Assembly: GCA_035524495.1 (NCBI GenBank)
Contig: DATKOR010000023.1
Span: forward strand, 3,725-67,724
DNA from: CAIKZZ01 sp035524495
GTDB taxonomy: Bacteria > Pseudomonadota > Gammaproteobacteria > Steroidobacterales > Steroidobacteraceae
Direction: 5' to 3'
Length of the DNA: 64,000 nucleotides
Part shown: piece by piece, positions 1-7,025 of the stretch
Layout: each line of letters starts with the position of its first letter
How positions within the stretch are numbered: position 1 is the first letter of the stretch
Program-made: the position numbers and the translations under genes
The notes under the pieces: generated by a model
Told to the model about the DNA's origin: nothing
What the model saw: only the letters and a program-made list of their open reading frames with translations
Database searches by the model: none

Positions 1-2
1 AC

Positions 3-527
3 GACGACCCGGTGCTGTTTCTCGAGCCCAAGCGCCTCTACAACGGCCCGTTCGACGGCGACCCCAACAAGCCCGCGGTGCCGTGGAGCACGCACCCGCG
101 CGGCGAGGTGCCGGACGGCCACTACACGGTCCCGATCGGCCAGGCCGCGATCGTGCGCGAGGGCGCCGACGTCTCGATCATCAGCTACGGGACGATGGTG
201 CACGTCGTCGAGGCCGCGGCGCGTGCCGCCGGCGTCGATGCCGAGATCATCGACGTGCGCTCGATCGTGCCGCTCGACGTCGAGACGCTGGTGCGCTCGG
301 TCGAGAAGACCGGCCGCTGCCTGATCGCCCACGAGGCGACCCGCTTCGCGGGTTTTGGCGCCGAGCTCATGGCGACGATCCAGGAGCGCTGCTTCTGGCA
401 CCTCGAGACGCCGATCGAGCGGGTCTGCGGCTGGGACACGCCGTACCCGCACGCCTTCGAGTGGGAGTACTTCCCGGGGCCGCAGCGCGTGGCCGCCGCG
501 CTGAAGCGCGTCATGGAGGGCCAATGA
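3..527 (+). CDS. bkdA2: Branched-chain 2-oxoacid dehydrogenase E1 beta subunit, C-terminal part
   Basis: The reading frame is open from the window edge, so the N-terminal half is missing; 174 residues remain of a family usually 325-350 long. The visible part starts in the transketolase-like pyrimidine-binding domain (LFLEPKRLYNG, EVPDGHYTVPIGQA) and runs through the transketolase C-terminal domain (SIISYGTMV, IDVRSIVPLD, HEATRFAGFGAE). Together with E1 alpha it decarboxylates branched-chain 2-oxo acids with thiamine diphosphate and passes the acyl group to E2 lipoate. The LEPKRLYNGPFDG signature favours branched-chain over pyruvate dehydrogenase. Its stop overlaps the E2 start codon (ATGA at 524-527), so the two are translationally coupled. 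E1 alpha should lie just left of the window. Confidence 0.88.
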   Translation, partial: DDPVLFLEPKRLYNGPFDGDPNKPAVPWSTHPRGEVPDGHYTVPIGQAAIVREGADVSIISYGTMVHVVEAAARAAGVDAEIIDVRSIVPLDVETLVRSVEKTGRCLIAHEATRFAGFGAELMATIQERCFWHLETPIERVCGWDTPYPHAFEWEYFPGPQRVAAALKRVMEGQ

Positions 528-1780
528 GCCGCTACGTGTTCAAGGTTCCGGACCTGGGCGAGGGCACGGTGTCGTCCGAGATCGTCGCGTGGCGCGCCAA
601 GGTCGGTGACGTCGTGCGCGAGGACGATCCGCTCGTGGAGATGTCGACCGAGAAGGCCGTCGTCGAGGTGCCCGCGCCGGTCGGCGGGCGCATCGTGGCG
701 CTGAACGGCGGGCCGGGCGACGTCGTCGCGGTCGGCGCCGAGCTCGTCGTGTTCGAGACCGAGGCCGGCGCGGGCGGGGCCGAGCAGCCGGCCGCGGCGC
801 CCGCCAAGGCGGCGCCCGCCGCAAAGTCGGCGACGGTGACCCCGATTGCGAGCGCGACGGGCGTGGCGGGCGCCCACGAGGCCGCGGGCGGCGCGCAGCG
901 GCGCATCATGGCGTCCCCGGCGACGCGGCGCCGCGCGCGCGAGGCGGGCATCAACCTCGCCGCTGTCCCCGGCAGCGGCCCGGGCGGACGGATCGAGCGC
1001 GGCGACCTCGAGTCGGTGCTGGGCGGCGCCACCCGCGCACTCAGCACCGCGCCGGCGCCGTCGGGCAGAGCGCCGCGCACCGGCGTCGAGGAGGTCAAGA
1101 TCATCGGCGTGCGGCGCGTGATCGCCGAGCGCATGAGCGCCGCGAAGCGCAACATCCCGCACTTCTCCTACGTCGAGGAAATCGACGTCACCGAGCTCGA
1201 GGCGCTGCGCAGCCACCTGAACTCGAGGCTCGCGAAGGGCGCGGCCGGCTACACGTACCTCCCGTTCCTCGTCGCCGCGCTCGTGCGCGTGCTCGAGGAG
1301 TTCCCGCAATGCAACGCGCTCTACGACGCCGAGAGGAACGTCGTGCTGCGGCACGCGGCCGTGCACGTCGGGGTCGCGACGCAGACGCCCGACGGCCTCA
1401 AGGTCCCGGTCGTGCGCCACGCCGAGAGCCTCGGCCTCGGCGCGCTCGCCGCCGAGATCCGCCGCGTCGCCGACGCCGCGCGCAGCGGCAAGGCGACCCG
1501 CGCCGAGCTCGGCGGCTCGACGATCACCGTCACGAGCCTCGGAAAGCTCGGAGGTATCGTTTCGACGCCTGTGATCAACTCCCCGGAGGTCGCGATCATC
1601 GGCGTCAACAAGGCCATCGAGCGGCCGGTGGTCCGCGCCGGCGCGGTCGCGATCCGGCGGATCATGAACCTGTCGTCGTCGTTCGATCACCGCTTCGTCG
1701 ACGGCTTCGACGCGGCCGCGATGGTCCAGGCGCTCAAGGAGCGCCTCGAGCACCCGGCGACGATCTTCATCGATGAGTGA
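524..1780 (+). CDS. bkdB: Dihydrolipoamide acyltransferase (E2) of branched-chain 2-oxoacid dehydrogenase
   Basis: 418 residues. The order is a lipoyl domain (about 1-80, lipoylated Lys44 in STEKA), an Ala/Pro linker, a peripheral subunit-binding domain (about 125-165, ASPATRRRAREAG) and the catalytic acyltransferase domain (about 190-418) with the C-terminal DHRFVDG active-site motif. It transfers the branched-chain acyl group from E1 to CoA and forms the core of the complex. The ATG at 524 overlaps the E1 beta stop. A longer frame reaches back to 83 but only reads E1 beta out of frame, so it was not used. No E3 (dihydrolipoamide dehydrogenase) gene follows; ilvE does. A generic pyruvate-type E2 is the alternative, less likely beside this E1. 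Confidence 0.92.
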   Translation: MSRYVFKVPDLGEGTVSSEIVAWRAKVGDVVREDDPLVEMSTEKAVVEVPAPVGGRIVALNGGPGDVVAVGAELVVFETEAGAGGAEQPAAAPAKAAPAAKSATVTPIASATGVAGAHEAAGGAQRRIMASPATRRRAREAGINLAAVPGSGPGGRIERGDLESVLGGATRALSTAPAPSGRAPRTGVEEVKIIGVRRVIAERMSAAKRNIPHFSYVEEIDVTELEALRSHLNSRLAKGAAGYTYLPFLVAALVRVLEEFPQCNALYDAERNVVLRHAAVHVGVATQTPDGLKVPVVRHAESLGLGALAAEIRRVADAARSGKATRAELGGSTITVTSLGKLGGIVSTPVINSPEVAIIGVNKAIERPVVRAGAVAIRRIMNLSSSFDHRFVDGFDAAAMVQALKERLEHPATIFIDE

Positions 1781-1795
1781 GACAGGACTTCGCAC

Positions 1796-2809
1796 ATGAC
1801 CAGCATGACCCCGCAGAACGCCCCCTTCGGCAGCATCCTCACCGACGTCATGGCGGTCGCCGCCTTCAAGGACGGCCGCTGGGGCGAGCACACGCTGCGC
1901 GCCGTGGGACCGATCGAGATCCACCCGGCGGCGCACGCGCTGCACTACGGCAGCGAGTGCTTCGAGGGCTTCAAGGCCTACCGGTGGGCCGACGGCAGCG
2001 TCCACGTGTTCCGGATGGACCGCCACATCGAGCGGCTGCGCCAGAGCGCGCGCGCGCTCGTGATCCCGGAGCCCGATGCCGCGCAGGTCGCCGAGATGGT
2101 GCTGGCGGTCATCGACCGCTGCCGTGCGGCGGTGCCGGAGGCGCCGGGCGCGCTCTACCTGCGGCCGATCCTGTTCGGGACGATGCCGAACATCGGCGCG
2201 GCGTCGACGCCGACCAACGAGGCGTGCCTGATCGTGCTCGCGAGCCCGGTGTGGGACTACTTCGCGGGCGGCGCCAAGCCGCTGAGGATCTTCGTCGAGG
2301 AGGAGGCGACGCGCTGCGCCTCGCACCTCGGCGTCGTGAAGACCGGCGGCAACTACGCCGCGGCGCTCGGGCCCACGCTCGCGGCGCGGCGCGCGCACCA
2401 GGTGGACCAGGTGCTCTTCTGCCCGCGCGGCGAGGTCCAGGAGACCGGCGCCTCGAACTTCCTGCTGCTGAAGCCGGGTCGCATCCTGACGCGCAGCCTC
2501 GACTCGACGTTCCTGCACGGCGTCACGCGCGACTCGCTGCTCGCGCTCGCCCGCGACCTCGGCTACCAGGCCGAGGAGCGCGTGTTCACGGTCGAGGAGA
2601 TGCTCGCCTGGGTCAGGGACGGCGAGGCGGCGCTGTCGGGCACCGCGGCGGTCCTGTCCGGCGTCGGCACGCTGATCCGCCGCGGCGGCGCCGAGATCAG
2701 GGTCGGCAGCGGCGCGGTCGGAGCCGAGACGCAGAAGCTGCGCGCCGCGCTGGTCGCGATCCAGCAGGGCACGGCGCCCGATCGCTACGGCTGGCTGCGC
2801 CGCGTCTGA
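1796..2809 (+). CDS. ilvE: Branched-chain amino acid aminotransferase
   Basis: 337 residues, fold-type IV PLP enzyme. It has the LHYGSECFEGFKAY N-terminal motif, a PLP-binding Lys182 in VVKTGGNYA and the EVQETGASN segment that contacts the cofactor. This is the longer, mitochondrial/actinobacterial-like BCAT class rather than the roughly 310-residue E. coli IlvE. It interconverts Leu, Ile and Val with their 2-oxo acids. Its position 15 nt after the E2 gene links the transaminase to the dehydrogenase that burns its products, so here it probably serves catabolism as much as synthesis. A hairpin and T-run at 2849-2878 ends the transcription unit. Confidence 0.93.
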   Translation: MTSMTPQNAPFGSILTDVMAVAAFKDGRWGEHTLRAVGPIEIHPAAHALHYGSECFEGFKAYRWADGSVHVFRMDRHIERLRQSARALVIPEPDAAQVAEMVLAVIDRCRAAVPEAPGALYLRPILFGTMPNIGAASTPTNEACLIVLASPVWDYFAGGAKPLRIFVEEEATRCASHLGVVKTGGNYAAALGPTLAARRAHQVDQVLFCPRGEVQETGASNFLLLKPGRILTRSLDSTFLHGVTRDSLLALARDLGYQAEERVFTVEEMLAWVRDGEAALSGTAAVLSGVGTLIRRGGAEIRVGSGAVGAETQKLRAALVAIQQGTAPDRYGWLRRV

Positions 2810-2848
2810 AAGCGCGGCGCCCCGGACCCATTCGGCGTACACTGCGGC

Positions 2849-2878
2849 CGCCCGGCCCGTGCCGGGCGTCGTTTTTTT
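2849..2878 (+). terminator. Intrinsic terminator between ilvE and rhlE, inside the rhlE leader
   Basis: An 8-bp perfect stem (2849-2856 with 2861-2868), a 4-nt loop, then TCG and seven T (2872-2878). It ends only 10 nt before the rhlE ATG and directly abuts the GGAG ribosome-binding site at 2879-2882. A -10-like TACACT at 2838-2843 would place an rhlE start site at the foot of the hairpin. It could therefore end bkd-ilvE transcription and also act as an attenuator for rhlE. Confidence 0.8.
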
Positions 2879-2888
2879 GGAGCCCGCG

Positions 2889-4247
2889 ATGTCCTTCGGC
2901 GACCTGAAGCTGAGTCCGACCCTGCTGAGCGCGATCAAGGAGCTCGGCTTCACGCGCCCGACGCCGATCCAGCTCGATGCGATCCCGCCGGCCCTCGCCG
3001 GGCGCGACGTGCTGGCGTGCGCCGCGACCGGCAGCGGCAAGACCGCGGCGTTCGCGCTGCCGATCCTCGAGCGGCTGATGGGCCGCCCGCGCGGCAAGAC
3101 GCGCGCGCTCGTGCTCGCGCCGACCCGCGAGCTCGCGGCGCAGATCCTCGAGGACTTCCAGGACCTCGCGGTGCACACGCCGGTCAACGGCGCGGCGATC
3201 TTCGGCGGCGTCGGCATGGGGCCGCAGGAGCACGCGCTCAGGAGCGGCGTCGACGTGATCGTCGCGACGCCGGGGCGCCTGCTCGACCACCTGCGGGCGC
3301 CGTACGCGCGCTTCGACGCGCTCGAGGTGCTGGTGCTCGACGAGGCCGACCGGATGCTCGACATGGGCTTTCTGCCCGACATCCGAAGGGTGCTGAAGCA
3401 CCTGCCGGCCAAGCGCCAGACGCTGTTCTTCAGCGCCACGATGCCGGCGCCCATCGTCGCGCTGACCCGCGAGATGCTGCATGACCCGGCGACGATCAAC
3501 CTCGAGCGCGAGTCGCGCCCCGCGGTCGGCATCACCCAGGCCCTCTACCCGGTCCCGCAGGAGCTGAAGTCGCAGCTGCTGCTGACGTTGCTCGAGCGCG
3601 GCGACATGCGCGAGGCGCTCGTCTTCACGCGCACCAAGCACCGTGCGAACCGGCTGTGCGAGTTCCTCGTCAAGCGCGGCGTCAACGCCGACCGGATCCA
3701 CGGCAACCGCTCGCAGGCGCAGCGCACCGCCGCGCTCGCGAACTTCAAGTCCGGCACGCTGCGCGTGCTGGTCGCGACCGACATCGCGGCGCGCGGCATC
3801 GACGTCGAGGCGCTCGGCCACGTCGTCAACTTCGACGTTCCGCTGGTGCCAGCCGACTACATCCACCGCATCGGCCGCACCGGCCGCGCCGATGCGGTCG
3901 GCGATGCCTTCACCTTCGTCGCGCGCGAGGAGGAGGGCGACGTCGCCGCGATCGAGAAGGTGCTCGGCAAGCGGCTGCCGCGCGTGCAGGTGCCGGACTT
4001 CGACTACGCCGCACGGCCCGAGGGCAAGCTCGAGATCCCGCTCGGCGAGCGCCTGGCGGCGATGCGCGCGCAGCGTGCCGGCGAGCGCGGCCGTGGGCAG
4101 GCGAAGGGCGGCGGGCGCGGCGGACAGGCGGGACACGGCGGTGGCCATGGCGGCGGCCATGGCGGCGGCCACGGAGGATCGGGGTCGCGCCCGTCGGGCG
4201 GACGCTCCGGCCGCTCGTTCGGCGGCGGCCGACGCGGCGGACGCTAG
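2889..4247 (+). CDS. rhlE: DEAD-box ATP-dependent RNA helicase (RhlE group)
   Basis: 452 residues. All core motifs are present: a Q motif (GFTRPTPIQ), Walker A ATGSGKT 46-52, PTREL, TPGR, DEAD 151-154, SAT, ARGID and HRIGRTGR 326-333. The last 80 residues or so are a basic Gly/Arg/His-rich tail with tandem HGGG units, encoded by short direct repeats near 4140-4175; such tails bind RNA non-specifically. It unwinds short RNA duplexes, probably in ribosome assembly or mRNA decay. The ATG at 2889 follows GGAG by 6 nt. A start upstream at 2859 would lie in the terminator hairpin and was rejected. The stop shares the palindrome CTAG (4244-4247) with the convergent dehydrogenase gene. Confidence 0.95.
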   Translation: MSFGDLKLSPTLLSAIKELGFTRPTPIQLDAIPPALAGRDVLACAATGSGKTAAFALPILERLMGRPRGKTRALVLAPTRELAAQILEDFQDLAVHTPVNGAAIFGGVGMGPQEHALRSGVDVIVATPGRLLDHLRAPYARFDALEVLVLDEADRMLDMGFLPDIRRVLKHLPAKRQTLFFSATMPAPIVALTREMLHDPATINLERESRPAVGITQALYPVPQELKSQLLLTLLERGDMREALVFTRTKHRANRLCEFLVKRGVNADRIHGNRSQAQRTAALANFKSGTLRVLVATDIAARGIDVEALGHVVNFDVPLVPADYIHRIGRTGRADAVGDAFTFVAREEEGDVAAIEKVLGKRLPRVQVPDFDYAARPEGKLEIPLGERLAAMRAQRAGERGRGQAKGGGRGGQAGHGGGHGGGHGGGHGGSGSRPSGGRSGRSFGGGRRGGR

Positions 4248-5440
4248 GGCCGCGCGGGCGCGGTCGGGGCGCCCGGTCGCAGCATCGAGGGGCTTAAGTC
4301 CGCGAGCGAGCGGCAGCCGAGCTGGCCGAGCACCCGGTCGAGCTCGCTCGCGAGGATGCCGATCGCGTGCCGGGCCCCGGCCTCGCCGCCGGCCGCGACG
4401 CCGTAGAGCGTCGCGCGCGCGACCATCACCGCGTGCGCCCCGAGCGCGATGGCCTTGGCGATGTCGGAGCCGCGGCGGATGCCGCCGTCGATCAGGATCG
4501 TGATGCGCGAGCCGAACGCGCTCGCGATCTCGGGCAGCACCTCGAGCGCCGTGACGCAGGCGTCGAGCTGCCGGCCGCCGTGGTTCGAGAGCACGACGCC
4601 CTCGCAGCCGAGCCGCACGGCCCGCTCGACGTCGCCCGCATCGAGCGGGCCCTTGATGATCAGCGGCCGCTTCCAGGTGTCGCGCAGCCGCGCGACGTCG
4701 TCCCAGTCGATCGTCGGCGTGAACAGCGCCGGGATCCGCGTGACCCCGGCCTTGGCGCTGCGTGCCTCGGGCGGGAAGAAGTCGGCGACGTTGACGAAGC
4801 GCGGCAGGCCGTGCGGCACCATCACGTCGAGGATCCAGCGCGGGTGGCAGGCGACGTCGAGCACGCTGCGCAGCGTCAGCTGCCCGGGTCCGCGGTAGCT
4901 GCGCTTGTCCCACTCGCGGTGGCCGAACACGTTGGCGTCGGTCGTGAACATCAGCGCCTCGCACTCGGCCTCGGCCGCGCGGCGCATGACGTCGGCGGCG
5001 ATCGCCGGGTCGCGGAACCAGTAGAGCTGCATCCACAGGCGCGCACCGCTCTCGCGCGCGACGACGTCGGGGCGCGCGTTTGAGACGGTGCTGAGCGTGA
5101 AGGGGATGCCGGCGTCGGCGGCGGCGCGCGCGAGCTTGACGTCGGCGTCGCGCGTCAGCATGCCGTTGACGCCGGTCGGGGCGATCACGACGGGCAGCGC
5201 GAGCTCGCGGCCGAACAGCGTCGTGCGCGCGTGGCGGCCCTCGGTGTTGACGAGCGTCTTCGGGACGAAGCGCCACTGGTCGAAGGCGAGCCGGTTGCGG
5301 GTCAGCGCCAGCTCGTCCTCGGCGCCGCCCTCGACGTACTCGAACGCGAAGTTCGGAACGCGGCGCGCCGCGAGGCGGCGCAGCTCCTCGATCGTCAGCG
5401 CGCGCCGAAAGTCGCGACCGGAGTAGTAGCGCCGCTTGAT
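4244..5440 (-). CDS. FMN-dependent alpha-hydroxy-acid dehydrogenase (lactate dehydrogenase-like), no canonical start codon
   Basis: About 398 residues if counted from an ATC at 5440. The TIM-barrel fold is complete: FAFEYVEGGAEDE near the N-terminus, PVVIAPTGVNGML (FMN loop), YWFRDP, the WDDVARLRDTW segment with LIIKGPL, the catalytic His in LSNHGGRQLD, and DGGIRRGSDIAKA plus ALGAHAVMVAR for phosphate binding. The family oxidises L-lactate, mandelate or similar 2-hydroxy acids; the substrate is not clear here. The oddity is the start: typical N-terminal sequence (KRRYYSGRDF) reads back to position 5440 and on to a stop in the fha gene with no ATG, GTG or TTG. The first ordinary start (GTG, 5188) would delete 84 conserved residues. 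It is last in the kinase-PP2C-FHA operon. Confidence 0.85.
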   Translation of the reverse strand: MKRRYYSGRDFRRALTIEELRRLAARRVPNFAFEYVEGGAEDELALTRNRLAFDQWRFVPKTLVNTEGRHARTTLFGRELALPVVIAPTGVNGMLTRDADVKLARAAADAGIPFTLSTVSNARPDVVARESGARLWMQLYWFRDPAIAADVMRRAAEAECEALMFTTDANVFGHREWDKRSYRGPGQLTLRSVLDVACHPRWILDVMVPHGLPRFVNVADFFPPEARSAKAGVTRIPALFTPTIDWDDVARLRDTWKRPLIIKGPLDAGDVERAVRLGCEGVVLSNHGGRQLDACVTALEVLPEIASAFGSRITILIDGGIRRGSDIAKAIALGAHAVMVARATLYGVAAGGEAGARHAIGILASELDRVLGQLGCRSLADLSPSMLRPGAPTAPARP

Positions 5441-5447
5441 CGGCGTG

Positions 5448-6179
5448 TCAGCCGGTGAAGAAGCCCATCTTGACGCCGGCGAGCGTGATGACGTCGTTGT
5501 CGGTCAGACGCCGCGCCTGTGCGCCGATCTTCGAACCGTTGACGAGCGGAAAGTCGTCGGGCGTGCCGCTGTCGACGTGCACGAGGTAGAAGCCGTCGGC
5601 GCGGCGCGTGATCGCCGCGACCTGCACGCCCGGCCGGCCGAGCGTCGTCAGCGCCTTGATGAGCTCGAGCTCGCGGCCGGCGAAGGCGCCCGACAGCACC
5701 TGCAGCTTCGCCTTCGGCGGCGCGACCGGACCCGGTGCCGCGGCCGCGGCTTCGCCGTCGGCCTTGCCGGGGGCGGCCTTCGCGGCGGGCGGCACGGGCT
5801 CGGCCTTCGCGGCGCGCACGCGCTCCTCGATCGCAGCCGACGGCTGGATCACCATCGTCTTCTCGAACTCGTCGGGCTCGTTCTCGCTCGCCTGGCTGTC
5901 GACGAAGCGCAGCTGGTGGTGGCCGCAGGTGATCACGTCGCCGTGCTGCAGCGCGTGCTTCTTGATCAGCTTGCCGTTGACGTAAGTGCCATTGGTGCTG
6001 TTCAGGTCCTCAAGGAACGAGTCGTTGAGGATGTTGATGATCAGCGCGTGGTGGCCGCTGACGGCAGGATTGTCGATGCGGACGTCGTTATCCGGGAGGC
6101 GGCCGATCGTGTACCGCTCCTTGTTCATGTTGTATTCGGCCAGCACCTGGCTGTCCAGGCTGAGAATCAGTCTAGCCAT
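5448..6179 (-). CDS. Double FHA-domain phosphothreonine-binding protein
   Basis: 243 residues, no signal peptide or membrane segment. The first FHA domain (about 20-95) is canonical: TIGRLPDNDV, then SGHHA with the Ser/His pair, and NSTNGTYVNG. An Ala/Pro/Lys linker follows, then a second, degenerate FHA (about 155-240, TLGRPG, PLVNGSKIG, NDVITLAG) that lacks the SxxH pair. FHA domains bind phosphothreonine peptides, so this is the likely adaptor or substrate of the kinase encoded two genes upstream. It sits 21 nt after the PP2C gene. The set resembles the PpkA/PppA/Fha trio of type VI secretion, but no secretion genes are present here. Confidence 0.88.
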   Translation of the reverse strand: MARLILSLDSQVLAEYNMNKERYTIGRLPDNDVRIDNPAVSGHHALIINILNDSFLEDLNSTNGTYVNGKLIKKHALQHGDVITCGHHQLRFVDSQASENEPDEFEKTMVIQPSAAIEERVRAAKAEPVPPAAKAAPGKADGEAAAAAPGPVAPPKAKLQVLSGAFAGRELELIKALTTLGRPGVQVAAITRRADGFYLVHVDSGTPDDFPLVNGSKIGAQARRLTDNDVITLAGVKMGFFTG

Positions 6180-6200
6180 GAGCCTTGCGTCCTTCGTGCG

Positions 6201-7019
6201 TCAGCCAAACCAGCCCAATATTCTGTCAAGTATGCCCCGCCGGGCCGGGAACGAGTCAATGACCTGCGTCATGATTACCGAGATGTTGTCCCGCCCGCCG
6301 TGCTCGTTCGACAACTGCACCAGCTGCCTCGCAATGGTCTCAAGATTATCACTGAACGTACTGATTGTTAAGTGAATATCCTCGTCCTCGACCATGTCCG
6401 ACAGCCCGTCCGAGCAAAGCACGTAGTGATCGCCCTTCTGCACCGGGTGCTCGCGGATGTCGACCTCGACGCTCGGCTCGACGCCAAGCGCGCGCGTGAC
6501 GTAGTTCTTGTTCGTCGAGCGCGCCGCCTCCTCCTGGGAGTAGAAACCCCGATCGACGAGCTCCTGCAGTAGCGAGTGATCCATCGTCAGCTGCTCGAAA
6601 CGGTCGGCCCGCAGCCGGTAGATCCGCGAGTCGCCGACGTGCGCAGTGATGACCTTGTCGTCGTAGTAGAGCGCCGCGACCACCGTCGTGCCCATGCCCT
6701 CGCACTGTGGCTGGGTCTTCGAAGTCTGGTGGATGATCTTGTTCGCGCGCAGGATCGCGTCGCGCAGGATGATGCTCGGGCGCATCAGCCCGGTCGCGCG
6801 GTCGAGCGCCTGCAGGTCCTGCACCTGGTAGGCCTCGCGCACCAGGTTCAGGATCGTCTTGACCGCGATGCCGCTCGCCACCTCGCCCGCGTTGTAGCCG
6901 CCCATGCCGTCGGCGAGCACGTAGAGCCCGATGTCGGGGTCGGAACCGATCGTGTCCTCGTTGTGCTCGCGGACCCGTCCGGTATCGGTCAGCGCGACGC
7001 TTTTGACCTTGCTGCGCAC
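6201..7019 (-). CDS. PP2C-type serine/threonine protein phosphatase
   Basis: 272 residues. Metal-binding motifs of the PPM family are in order: TGRVREHNED near 12-21, LADGMGG near 36-42, GMGTTVVAALYYDD, HVGDSRIYRLR, LCSDGLSDM and GGRDNISVI. It is soluble and cytoplasmic. It removes phosphate from Ser/Thr and presumably reverses the kinase encoded 6 nt upstream. At 272 residues it carries only the catalytic domain plus a short tail (RRGILDRILGWFG). The gene body is slightly less GC-rich around 6200-6400 than its neighbours. Confidence 0.92.
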   Translation of the reverse strand: MRSKVKSVALTDTGRVREHNEDTIGSDPDIGLYVLADGMGGYNAGEVASGIAVKTILNLVREAYQVQDLQALDRATGLMRPSIILRDAILRANKIIHQTSKTQPQCEGMGTTVVAALYYDDKVITAHVGDSRIYRLRADRFEQLTMDHSLLQELVDRGFYSQEEAARSTNKNYVTRALGVEPSVEVDIREHPVQKGDHYVLCSDGLSDMVEDEDIHLTISTFSDNLETIARQLVQLSNEHGGRDNISVIMTQVIDSFPARRGILDRILGWFG

Positions 7020-7025
7020 GCGGGG

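Noticed and set aside
83..523. Upstream in-frame extension of bkdB
   Set aside because: The extension translates E1 beta codons in the wrong frame; the ATG at 524 gives the conserved lipoyl-domain N-terminus.
185..3535. Minus-strand open frame of over 1100 codons opposite bkdB, ilvE and rhlE
   Set aside because: It is rich in Arg, Ala and His, has no domain, and lies opposite three clear genes. Long antisense frames are expected at this GC.
4136..4178. Short tandem repeats that could suggest a minisatellite
   Set aside because: They are in frame and encode the Gly/His-rich tail of the helicase, a usual feature of RhlE proteins.
5444..5452. Programmed +1 frameshift joining FHA and dehydrogenase (GGC TGA C)
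   Set aside because: It would restore an open frame, but the prfB-type signals (a slippery CTT and an internal Shine-Dalgarno just upstream) are absent, and GGC to GCT re-pairing is poor. Kept only as an alternative in the first finding.
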